From contig KE159605.1 in the NCBI GenBank assembly GCA_000403295.2, forward strand, positions 1,211,409 to 1,275,408: a DNA stretch of 64,000 nt, given 5' to 3'. The notes under the pieces were generated by a model that was given only the letters and a program-made list of their open reading frames with translations, searched no databases and was not told the origin of the DNA. Numbering within the stretch: position 1 is the first letter of the stretch; every line of letters starts with the position of its first letter. Positions 49,235 through 55,877 of the stretch are shown piece after piece. Source of the stretch: Lachnospiraceae bacterium M18-1. Lineage in GTDB: Bacteria; Bacillota; Clostridia; Lachnospirales; Lachnospiraceae. The position numbers and the translations under genes were made by a program.

Positions 49235-49957
49235 TTATTTTCTTTGTTTCCGCCTTTCGGCCTCTTTTTTGATTTCCCTGAATTCATTCCGAATACAGCC
49301 ATACCAGATTCGCCGCCTAGAAATATACGCTACGTTCTCCAGCACCCACTGCCTTGCAATCCTTTCGGCTACCCATTCCTTATTATCCAGAAATAAGAGA
49401 TAACAGTGGTCCGAAAAATACTGCACCACAGGAACTTCCGGCTGAAAACGGATTTCTTCCTCTGTCTTTCCGGCCTGATCATACTCTTTTGCCTGCTTCT
49501 GGATCTCGCTCCGGGTGATCTTCGGAATCATCTGCTCCTTTTCGCACCGGGCTTCCTGAAGGATCGCATCCCAGTCCCGCGTGATGAGAAGAAAGGCTTT
49601 CCGGTTGGCAATCTCTTCCGCTTCTTTTCTTGCGCCTGCTTTCCCCGGAAAATCAAATTCATCCGGTATACTAAGCAGCTCTCGTAAGGGTTCCTTCACG
49701 TCATACAGTCCGCAGTCCTTCCACCGGAACATGCCTGCAAATTTCAGGTTCTCCCCTATTTCCAGCACACATCCTTTCCCATGACCGGTATAAAGGAAAT
49801 AATCCTTCCTCTGTCTTACCTTTATAAGAAAGGAATCCCCGCATTTCCAGGGTACTGCCTCCCCATCCGTCAGCCATTCAAAAAAAGAAACGGTACGCTC
49901 GTTTAAGCCTACCCATGCCGGAAGCATGGAGAAATCTTCCCTGGTAAGCTTCATCAT
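49235..49957 (-). CDS. Conserved hypothetical protein
   Basis: 240 residues, soluble and rich in aromatic residues; no signal or membrane part. It overlaps the upstream gene stop by four bases (ATGA), so the two are translated together. The C-terminus is a basic helix (CIRNEFREIKKEAERRKQRK). Its place between a DUF932-like gene and ERF suggests a role in DNA processing, but no motif supports a specific activity. Confidence 0.7.
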   Translation of the reverse strand: MMKLTREDFSMLPAWVGLNERTVSFFEWLTDGEAVPWKCGDSFLIKVRQRKDYFLYTGHGKGCVLEIGENLKFAGMFRWKDCGLYDVKEPLRELLSIPDEFDFPGKAGARKEAEEIANRKAFLLITRDWDAILQEARCEKEQMIPKITRSEIQKQAKEYDQAGKTEEEIRFQPEVPVVQYFSDHCYLLFLDNKEWVAERIARQWVLENVAYISRRRIWYGCIRNEFREIKKEAERRKQRK

Positions 49958-51060
49958 GACAGCTCTCCCGGAATATCATAATCATGCCACCGCGCCGCGA
50001 TACACCTTGCGATCTTTTCCTCCAGCTTCATCAGGCTCGCCGTACTGCTGTCATGCTTCTTCGCAAAGAAGAGGGATTCGCACAATCCACAGTAGACTTC
50101 ATAGGCGCTGCAGGGTTCCTCCCCGAATGCCGCTTTAAAGCGTTCCACCGTCTCGGCAATCAGCTTCTTGCCAAAGCTCTGCTTCTTCATAAGCTCCGAT
50201 AAGGTATTTGCCGGATAACGGATCTGGATGTCGCAGAGACGTCCAATGTCTTTCAGCTTCTGTTTGTAATACTGGAAGAGGGACTCCATATTGCAGGTAA
50301 ATTCCTCCAGGCCCCGTTTGTACTGGTGCTTGATCCGAAGCGCTTCTCCAAGGATAATGGTGTGGTCCCCGTCCATCATGGAATAGAAAATATTCGCCCC
50401 AGACGCGCCGACATCCGAGCTCACAACACGGATGAATACCTTAATATCCCCAAAGGGTTTCTTCCCATGCTCTTCCATCAGCTCCCCATACGTCTTCGTC
50501 AGGTCGTTACTGCTCATCTGCCAGGTGATCTGCGCCAGGTAATGGTCTGCATATCCGTGGCAGAATGAAGCCTCCTGGCCTGCACTGATGTAGGCTGATG
50601 CGATCATAAACAGCTCCGGCATGGAAATGATCGCGTAGTCTGCCTCATCCCCGGACAATACGCCCCTTACCTTACCTTCCGAGATCCGAAGCAGCGCATT
50701 TCCTTTTGCCACCTTCAGACATTTGTTCAGGATATCGGCAAGCACCGCCGTTTTCACTTCCGCAAGCGCGCTCCCCTTGATCCGCGCCCGATCCTTTAAC
50801 GTGCCGACTGCCGTTTTCCCGATGGGAAAGACTCCATGGGGGCATTGTAAAAGCAGTCCGGTATGCTTCTTGGTGTCTGCCAGGATATCCGGCATTCCTT
50901 CCGTTTCTTTCATAGCGTCCGGCGCTTCTGCTGCTGTCAGCACCCTCAACTGTTTTGCAGGTGTCCGAAGCCACCGCGCCCGTCCGTCTATTTCGGCCAG
51001 ATATTCATGGAAATCTAGCTCCGTTTTAAATATCTTTCCAAAATCATCATGGTAATACAT
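49954..51060 (-). CDS. DUF932-like plasmid/phage protein
   Basis: 368 residues. The N-terminus is typical for small ICE proteins (YYHDDFGKIFKTELDFHEYL). The segment GNALLRISEGKVRGVLSGDE, then YAIISMPELFMIA recalls DUF932 proteins, which are common in phages and plasmids and often lie near recombination genes. I give this from pattern memory only. It is the first full-size gene of the operon from the 51.46-kb promoter. Confidence 0.65.
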   Translation of the reverse strand: MYYHDDFGKIFKTELDFHEYLAEIDGRARWLRTPAKQLRVLTAAEAPDAMKETEGMPDILADTKKHTGLLLQCPHGVFPIGKTAVGTLKDRARIKGSALAEVKTAVLADILNKCLKVAKGNALLRISEGKVRGVLSGDEADYAIISMPELFMIASAYISAGQEASFCHGYADHYLAQITWQMSSNDLTKTYGELMEEHGKKPFGDIKVFIRVVSSDVGASGANIFYSMMDGDHTIILGEALRIKHQYKRGLEEFTCNMESLFQYYKQKLKDIGRLCDIQIRYPANTLSELMKKQSFGKKLIAETVERFKAAFGEEPCSAYEVYCGLCESLFFAKKHDSSTASLMKLEEKIARCIAARWHDYDIPGELS

Positions 51061-51085
51061 AATGCTCCTTTCTTAAGACTGCTTC

Positions 51086-51229
51086 CTAAACCGGATATGC
51101 GGCAGACATCAGGATATTCCGTATCCTCCCGTCATTCACCTCGAAAAGATAGCCGTCCTCTCCCATGTTCTGGAGCATCCAAAGATCCAGCTTGTTGATG
51201 TCGTCCCATTTTACCTCAACCGTCTGCAT
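51086..51229 (-). CDS. Small protein (47 aa) at the head of the ERF operon
   Basis: The frame MQTVEVKWDDINKLDLWMLQ continues through a Gly/Glu-rich part and ends LMSAAYPV with a stop at 51086. AGGAGG lies six bases before the ATG. It is acidic and soluble. Its start overlaps the end of a 13-codon ORF (51216-51257), and the DUF932-like gene starts 26 bases after its stop. Function unknown, but the strong ribosome-binding site and tight spacing support a real gene. Confidence 0.7.
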   Translation of the reverse strand: MQTVEVKWDDINKLDLWMLQNMGEDGYLFEVNDGRIRNILMSAAYPV

Positions 51230-51257
51230 GTTCTTCCTCCTTTTTGTACCTCTTCAT
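51216..51257 (-). CDS. 13-codon leader peptide ORF
   Basis: MKRYKKEEEHADG, with AAAGGAGG seven bases before the ATG. Its own codons contain the ribosome-binding site of the next gene, so it probably couples or tunes translation of the 47-residue protein. Confidence 0.5.
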   Translation of the reverse strand: MKRYKKEEEHADG

Positions 51258-51287
51258 TCGTGTACCTCCTTTCTCTCTTACGGGCGC

Positions 51288-51325
51288 AAAAAAAGACACA
51301 AAAAGAATCCTCTGCTTTTTGCGTC
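51288..51325 (-). terminator. Leader terminator (attenuator) before the ERF operon
   Basis: Minus strand GACGCAAAAAG pairs with CTTTTTGTGTC (11 bp) around a 9-base loop, and seven T follow. It lies between leader RNA copy D and the first ORF. Confidence 0.8.
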
Positions 51326-51335
51326 TTTCTAACTA

Positions 51336-51408
51336 TTTTATATGCCCGTTTTTTCTGAAGCGCCCCGCGCTTAAAAGTTCACTTCCGGCAAATGTTACCG
51401 GAACAAAA
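51336..51408 (-). ncRNA. Conserved leader RNA element, copy D
   Basis: The leader RNA reads TTTTGTTCCGG, a loop, GCCGGAAGTGAACTTTTAAGC, a GC hairpin (GCGCGGGGCGC) and AAAAAACGGGCATATAAAA. Order and bases match copy A at 12270-12337 over about 70 positions, although the genes that follow are unrelated. It is followed by an intrinsic terminator, as in the other copies. Confidence 0.65.
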
Positions 51409-51459
51409 TAAATACCTGCCTGTCCGTCTTCGGAACCAGCAAAAATTTAATTCACCATA

Positions 51460-51512
51460 AGAATAGCACAACATCTAGTTTGTGTCAATCTAATTTATAC
51501 TATATATTGTGC
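51460..51512 (-). promoter_or_regulatory. Sigma-A promoter with paired operators for the ERF operon
   Basis: Minus strand: -35 TTGACA at 51483-51488, 17-base spacer, -10 TATTCT at 51460-51465. The spacer (ACTAGATGTTGTGC) is a variant of the operator; a second, exact site ACTATATATTGTGC lies at 51499-51512, upstream of the -35. Same plan as at 12383-12434 and 19653-19681. Confidence 0.82.
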
Positions 51513-51585
51513 TTATTTTTAAATTCAAGAAGTCAAAACCACAAGATATGGATTTATGGTCTCCAAATTTTCTTACTTAGAATCT

Positions 51586-51619
51586 GCTGCAGCCTGCCTC
51601 TGTCTCTGCTGGCTGCAGC
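51586..51619 (-). terminator. Hairpin after the cold-shock gene
   Basis: GCTGCAGCC and GGCTGCAGC form a perfect 9-bp stem over a 16-base loop, directly after the cold-shock stop at 51623. No U-run. Confidence 0.5.
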
Positions 51620-51622
51620 CCT

Positions 51623-51880
51623 TTACAATCCTGCTTCTGATGTTCCAAGCTCTTCTTCCTCTGCTACCGCATCTTCCGGATAGACCTCTTTTGCAAGCTC
51701 CCTTCCCTGCTCATCCTCTGCGGCCTCAAAGGTTACCTGCTGGCCGGGCTTCAGCGTCCGGAAACCCTCTGTCTGGATCTCCGAAAAATGTACAAAATAA
51801 TCCTTTTCCGTCTCATCGCTGATGAAGCCATAACCTCTCCTTGCACTAAACCATTTCACCGTACCTGTCATTTTTGCCAT
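51623..51880 (-). CDS. csp: Cold-shock domain protein
   Basis: About 85 residues from the ATG at 51880 (AAGGAGAT upstream). The cold-shock fold is clear: TGTVKWFSARRGYGFI (RNP1) and DYFVHFSEIQ (RNP2), then GQQVTFEAAEDEQGRELA. The C-terminus is an added acidic tail (EEEELGTSEAGL). Such proteins bind single-stranded nucleic acids and act as RNA chaperones or transcription antiterminators, which is notable given the many terminators in this element. The open frame to 51940 is probably not translated. Confidence 0.92.
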   Translation of the reverse strand: MAKMTGTVKWFSARRGYGFISDETEKDYFVHFSEIQTEGFRTLKPGQQVTFEAAEDEQGRELAKEVYPEDAVAEEEELGTSEAGL

Positions 51881-51930
51881 AATCTCCTTATCTCCTTTTC
51901 TTTTATTTCCGTGCCGGCATAGCACGAAAC

Positions 51931-52000
51931 AGGGCGGCATGGACTCGAACCATGCCTTCGTTCTTCCTTGCCCCGCAGCCTGAAATCTCCTCCCGGCCCT
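51931..52000 (-). other. tRNA-like sequence fragment
   Basis: Minus strand: 70 bases that start AGGGCCG and end CATGG-TTCGAGT-CCATG-CCGCCCT, that is, a good T-arm followed by a 3' acceptor strand that pairs with the 5' end at 6 of 7 positions. No D-arm or anticodon arm can be folded, so it is not a working tRNA. It lies in the leader of the cold-shock gene. Confidence 0.35.
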
Positions 52001-52009
52001 ATCAACACG

Positions 52010-52522
52010 CTATTCCAGTTCCTCCACCCCATAGAAAGAACCGATATTCAGCGCCGCGTCCAGGTTCTTCATTCCGGTAAGGACGTTCTGCTTATCTTTA
52101 TGAAAATAAAAGCGGTAGGTTTTCCCAATCCGGAACCGGTAACGCTTATCCATCAGAAGTCTTACCATCCTCCCGTCCTCCATCCGAACTCCCACCTTAC
52201 AGACCCGTCCAATGGAGTACCTGCCCTTCACCTCATAAACCATTCCCTCCACGGTCTCATACTCCCGCCTTTCCCCGCACCGGAGCAGACGGAAGGAATA
52301 GCATAAGCCAAAGATACAGAGCGCCACAGACCAGAAAATGAAACTGGCCGAACCCATCTGCCTTCCCATATAGCTGCCAAGAAACAGCGCAAAAAAAGAC
52401 AGCGCACCAATCTTTAATGCCCTGTCTGCCAATACGGACGGTATGCTCTGGATTCCTTCGAGCTGCTGGCTTACATAGGATACCAGGTCTTCCATCTTTT
52501 TTGATTTTTTCTTTTTATGCAA
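52010..52522 (-). CDS. Membrane protein, unknown
   Basis: 170 residues from a TTG start at 52522 that has GGAGGG six bases upstream; an ATG nine codons on is the alternative. Two membrane helices at about 38-55 and 60-78. The soluble C-terminal part (ETVEGMVYEVKGRYSIGRV, RFRIGKTYRFYFHKDKQ) looks like a small beta barrel. It overlaps the preceding gene by eight bases. Function unknown; possibly part of the transfer machinery. Confidence 0.65.
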   Translation of the reverse strand: MHKKKKSKKMEDLVSYVSQQLEGIQSIPSVLADRALKIGALSFFALFLGSYMGRQMGSASFIFWSVALCIFGLCYSFRLLRCGERREYETVEGMVYEVKGRYSIGRVCKVGVRMEDGRMVRLLMDKRYRFRIGKTYRFYFHKDKQNVLTGMKNLDAALNIGSFYGVEELE

Positions 52523-53111
52523 GTAATCCCTCCTTTACAGACTGGATGAATAACAGCCTGTTCTGATGCAGCTCCATGATATTCCCAAGAAGCCCTTCCT
52601 CTGCCCTTTCAAGAGAAAAGCCTGTTTCCCCGCCGCTTTGGATATCCTTTAGTAACCGTCGGTGTGCCTTCTCCAGCGGGCTTTTCTGGAATACCCGGAC
52701 AGAATCCCGAAATGTGCCCCCATCCGCTGCACTTTCACAAAATAACAGGAACCGCTCTCCCCAGGTCCTGCCTACACATGCTACATTCGCAGCCTTTAAA
52801 AATATTTCTGCTGCTCCCTCCATCGTCTCAGCTTCCCGGCATGCAACCAGCCCCCTAGTAAGAAGCCGCCTGAGACAGAGCTGAAATTCCTCCCGGTCAA
52901 TGTCTGTCTTCTCCGGCTGCCCTGGAAATGTAAGCTTAAGCAACCACACCATCCGTTCGTAGATTTCTGCCTCCTGGGTAAAAGACCACAGCAGCGTGTT
53001 CCATACGTAACATTCCACTCCCAGCAGGTTCTTTGTATCTCTCCCTGCCCGGACGAGGAATGCACCGTCTCTCGATTCCAGTTTCACCCCGACCGCCGTA
53101 TACCACTTCAT
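52515..53111 (-). CDS. Conserved hypothetical protein
   Basis: 198 residues, GGAAGG upstream of the ATG. Mixed helical protein without signal or membrane segments; the start WYTAVGVKLESRDGAFLVRA is beta-rich and the rest helical, with a short PqqD- or wHTH-like look (YVWNTLLWSFTQEAEIYERM), a weak resemblance. It lies between two membrane-protein genes, overlapping one by eight bases. Function unknown. Confidence 0.65.
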   Translation of the reverse strand: MKWYTAVGVKLESRDGAFLVRAGRDTKNLLGVECYVWNTLLWSFTQEAEIYERMVWLLKLTFPGQPEKTDIDREEFQLCLRRLLTRGLVACREAETMEGAAEIFLKAANVACVGRTWGERFLLFCESAADGGTFRDSVRVFQKSPLEKAHRRLLKDIQSGGETGFSLERAEEGLLGNIMELHQNRLLFIQSVKEGLLA

Positions 53112-53129
53112 ATAAACCTTCCCCGCTTC

Positions 53130-53783
53130 CTATAAAATTTCCAGAACCAAAAGCAGCTTAGGGATCAGGTAGCACAAAACAAATGCGAGTACAATATAAA
53201 CGCCCCTACGTTTCTTCTTCCGGTCCCACACCGTCTGATGTCTGGTGCCGATCACCCGTACCTTCCCCGGCACTTCCCACCGAAGCTTCCGGTAAAAATT
53301 TTTGAACTCCTCGTTTCCATAGCCCAGGGACCGGACACAGAAGATCTGCCTTGCCTGTTCCTCCTCATCCAGAAGGATGAAGCTCTCCCTGTCCGCCGCC
53401 TTCCCTGTGACAACATAAAATTCAGGGATTCCCCGCCTGCTGCCCTCTACAATCTTTTCCATCTCATTGTAAAAAATCCTGCAGGATTCATACCGTCCGT
53501 TCTGCTCCGGCTGGCAGACTGCCAGCGATTCCCCGTCAAGCTCCAGATAACAGCACCCCGCTTCCATGACCTGCCTGCCGGTCTTTCCTGCCAGATAAAG
53601 GCATAAGATACTGCAAAACCCGAATACGGCAGTAAAGTACAGGCAGTCCCAGAAAAAGACCTGCTGCATCATAAGATAACCGGAAACAGCCGCCGCTGCC
53701 AGGCAGAGCCCGGCGCCATAAAGGTACCGGTCCCTTACATCCATCAGCTTATAAATATCCTCTTCTTTCGCCATCAACCGCAT
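53130..53783 (-). CDS. Membrane protein with PH-like middle domain
   Basis: 217 residues, AAAGGA eight bases before the ATG. Two helices near the N-terminus (about 22-42 and 46-66) and one at the C-terminal end (VYIVLAFVLCYLIPKLLLVL) enclose a soluble domain that recalls bacterial PH/YcxB-like folds (YLELDGESLAVCQPEQNG, IFYNEMEKIVEG). Same operon as its neighbours. Function unknown. Confidence 0.65.
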   Translation of the reverse strand: MRLMAKEEDIYKLMDVRDRYLYGAGLCLAAAAVSGYLMMQQVFFWDCLYFTAVFGFCSILCLYLAGKTGRQVMEAGCCYLELDGESLAVCQPEQNGRYESCRIFYNEMEKIVEGSRRGIPEFYVVTGKAADRESFILLDEEEQARQIFCVRSLGYGNEEFKNFYRKLRWEVPGKVRVIGTRHQTVWDRKKKRRGVYIVLAFVLCYLIPKLLLVLEIL

Positions 53784-53819
53784 GTCTTATATCCTTTCTG
53801 TCAGATTCTTTCTTTTCCT

Positions 53820-54266
53820 TCACGCGCATTTTCCTCCTTTCCGGCTCTCCTTATGCCATTTCATAAACTCCTCACATTCCCGGATGGTCTGGCCGCAGTA
53901 GTAATCGGAGAACATGCCGATATGCATATCCTTTTCTCTAAGGCACAGCCGGGTCTGCAGCCAGATATAAGCACTGTGCCGGGTCATATACCCCTGTTTC
54001 CACAGCGCGTCCAGTGCCCGGTGTGCCAGGATTCTCTTGTGCCTTAACTCACTGTCGGCCAGCGTCCCCTTCGGGAGCAGGGATTTCTTATGTGCCCCCA
54101 CATAGGCATCACAGGAATCCGGATACCCGTCGCATACATACAGGAAACTATCCGCATCCAGCGTATCATCCCCATAGACGTAAGCTGCCGGACGCAGGCG
54201 TGCCGTCCTGCCGCAGTATGGACAGCGCAGTGTGGTCTGTACGGGCTTTTTCTTTCTTTTCTTCAT
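53820..54266 (-). CDS. DUF3268-family zinc-finger protein
   Basis: About 148 residues from the ATG at 54266 (AGGAGG upstream). A zinc-ribbon CPYCGRTARLRPA is followed by the family's typical LDADSFLYVCDGYPDSCDAYV and GAH, then a helical C-terminus (RHKRILAHRALDALWKQGYM) and YYCGQTIRECEEFMKWH. DUF3268 proteins are common in Firmicute mobile elements and may bind DNA or RNA. It is the first gene after the promoter at 54310-54339, whose leader folds over the ribosome-binding site. Confidence 0.82.
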   Translation of the reverse strand: MKKRKKKPVQTTLRCPYCGRTARLRPAAYVYGDDTLDADSFLYVCDGYPDSCDAYVGAHKKSLLPKGTLADSELRHKRILAHRALDALWKQGYMTRHSAYIWLQTRLCLREKDMHIGMFSDYYCGQTIRECEEFMKWHKESRKGGKCA

Positions 54267-54279
54267 TGATACCCCTCCT

Positions 54280-54308
54280 CCTGAAACCTGTTTTTTGTTA
54301 ATTTCAGG
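54280..54308 (-). promoter_or_regulatory. Leader hairpin next to the DUF3268 ribosome-binding site
   Basis: Minus strand CCTGAAA and TTTCAGG pair around a 15-base A-rich loop; the second arm runs straight into AGGAGG. It could limit ribosome access or act as an autoregulatory site. Confidence 0.5.
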
Positions 54309-54309
54309 T

Positions 54310-54339
54310 ATTGTAAACAATCCGGTTTTTGCAAGTCAA
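54310..54339 (-). promoter_or_regulatory. Sigma-A promoter of the DUF3268 gene
   Basis: Minus strand: -35 TTGACT at 54334-54339, 18-base spacer, -10 TACAAT at 54310-54315. Lacks the operator shared by the three other element promoters. Confidence 0.75.
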
Positions 54340-54398
54340 CAGAATTTTTACATTTCTCATCTAAAATATTTCTAAACTTTTATCCATCCAGGCATCCC

Positions 54399-54430
54399 AT
54401 GATACAGACTCCTGCCGGGGCATGTATCAT
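54399..54430 (-). terminator. Hairpin after the S1-like gene
   Basis: ATGATACA and TGTATCAT form an 8-bp stem (extended by neighbouring bases) about 25 bases past the stop at 54455. It separates this operon from the DUF3268 promoter. No U-run. Confidence 0.6.
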
Positions 54431-54454
54431 GATTCCGTTACCCTCACCGGGACA

Positions 54455-55423
54455 TTATACGGTTCCCCTTTTGATCAGCCTGGTGATGATCCCCTCTGCC
54501 ACTTCATACCGGTCATTGATCCTTGTTACCACGAACCCGACCTCATCCCTCTTAGAGGGAAGGCTTGCCATGTTACAGGAATGGGCCACCGCATTTACCC
54601 CGATATTGAGCCGCATAAAATAAGTCCCCTTATAAACATCCGTAATAATCCCCACATATTTCCCCTGCCGGACGCATTTTTTTAAATTGTCCTTACTCAC
54701 ATTGGCCGCCGCACTTTTAGCATCTACGGAAACTTCCATGTCCTCAATAGATTTCATCCGGATCTGGTTGACCGTCACTAACACCAATTCCCCGACCTGG
54801 AATTTCTCCCCGGCATCCACCATCCACTCCCAGGCCATATCCCTTGCCCGCACGGATACTTCCACGCCAAAGACCTCCAGCCGTACGACCCTTGGGGCTA
54901 CCGCAATCACACGGGCCTCCACCACACGCCCCGGATACAGCATCGGTTTTTCCCCTTCATTCTCCGAGGTATAAAAGGTCTGGCGCTTTTTCAGCATGGC
55001 ATCCTTTCTGGAGGCTACCACGCTCCTGCTTGCTTCGTCCAGATCCCGGATAATGAAATCAATGTCACTGCCAAGCATGTTGTTGGCGATCCGCGTCTGC
55101 CGGTTTAAGGTTTCCGCATGTTCTTTTCCATCCCCGGAAAGGTTGATCATCATCTCATCCATCGGAATAATGATGCGGAATCCGTTATAATAAGTGACCG
55201 CAACCACCCATCCGCTCTCCAGCTTCTCAATCCCGGCAAGCTGCCCGGTGAGGATCTTCCTGGTACGCTGCGCATTGAGTAGCTGATGCCATCTGGCATC
55301 CTCCTGTTCCTCCGGTGTCTCCACATGGGAATCCACCTCGATTGTCAGAATCCCTTCCGACAATACCGCTCTGGGGACTTTCTGCTCTGTTTCTCCCTTT
55401 GCTGCTTTTTTTATTTCTGCCAT
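54455..55423 (-). CDS. S1 RNA-binding-like protein
   Basis: 322 residues from the ATG at 55423 (GGAGGAGG upstream). Two regions look like S1/OB domains: one near residues 175-245 (LYPGRVVEARVIAVAPRVVR, VSVRARDMAWEWM) and one at 265-322 (GKYVGIITDVYKGTYFMRLN, GVNAVAHSCN). The N-terminal half is unassigned. S1-type proteins bind RNA and some take part in transcription antitermination or translation. It has its own promoter at 55511-55560 with a leader terminator. Confidence 0.75.
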   Translation of the reverse strand: MAEIKKAAKGETEQKVPRAVLSEGILTIEVDSHVETPEEQEDARWHQLLNAQRTRKILTGQLAGIEKLESGWVVAVTYYNGFRIIIPMDEMMINLSGDGKEHAETLNRQTRIANNMLGSDIDFIIRDLDEASRSVVASRKDAMLKKRQTFYTSENEGEKPMLYPGRVVEARVIAVAPRVVRLEVFGVEVSVRARDMAWEWMVDAGEKFQVGELVLVTVNQIRMKSIEDMEVSVDAKSAAANVSKDNLKKCVRQGKYVGIITDVYKGTYFMRLNIGVNAVAHSCNMASLPSKRDEVGFVVTRINDRYEVAEGIITRLIKRGTV

Positions 55424-55454
55424 TACAAACCTCCTCCACATTAAAACAGACACT

Positions 55455-55478
55455 AAAAAAACAGCCATCCCTGACTGC
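55455..55478 (-). terminator. Leader terminator before the S1-like gene
   Basis: Minus strand CAGTC pairs with GGCTG (one G-U pair), followed by seven T, about 30 bases before the S1-like start. Confidence 0.65.
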
Positions 55479-55510
55479 TCTTTCGTGTCCTGCACTCTTT
55501 TACAGTTACC

Positions 55511-55560
55511 ATTTTAAACCGGACGGTATCGGATGTCAATTTCACAGCCGTCTCAATACC
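55511..55560 (-). promoter_or_regulatory. Sigma-A promoter with inverted repeat for the S1-like gene
   Basis: Minus strand: -35 TTGACA at 55534-55539, 17-base spacer, -10 TAAAAT at 55511-55516. GACGGTAT and ATACCGTC, exact complements, flank the -35 (about 55522 and 55556) and may be an operator that loops or binds a dimer. Confidence 0.78.
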
Positions 55561-55568
55561 GTCGCATT

Positions 55569-55877
55569 TTAGGTACAATCTGGTTTTCCTGCTTTTTTCA
55601 CCCCGTCCTCATATCGGATTCTTGAAAAATACCATAGTTTTCCCTGGATCTCTGCCAGAATCCGGTGCGCTAACAGATACTCCCGGCCGGACTCTTCCGG
55701 GTTATCCCTCTGCCATCCGGTCGCTTCATAAAATTCCTCCACACTGTCATAAATCTCAATGCTCTGCTTTGCCAGTTCAATCTTTTCTGTCTCATCTTCC
55801 CTTAACTGTATGCCAAACTCCCGCTCCAATAATTCTAAGAATGTATATTTCACCAGTATGCTCTCTGTAAATTTCAT
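55569..55877 (-). CDS. Small hypothetical protein coupled to VirD4
   Basis: 102 residues, mixed acidic; its start overlaps the coupling-protein stop by four bases. The sequence (ESILVKYTFLELLEREFGIQ, then DSVEEFYEATGWQRDN) is not of a family I can name. No signal peptide. It may be an accessory factor of the coupling protein. Confidence 0.65.
   Translation of the reverse strand: MKFTESILVKYTFLELLEREFGIQLREDETEKIELAKQSIEIYDSVEEFYEATGWQRDNPEESGREYLLAHRILAEIQGKLWYFSRIRYEDGVKKAGKPDCT

Noticed and set aside
51931..52000. A functional tRNA gene on the minus strand
   Set aside because: Only the T-arm and acceptor fold; there is no D-arm or anticodon stem.
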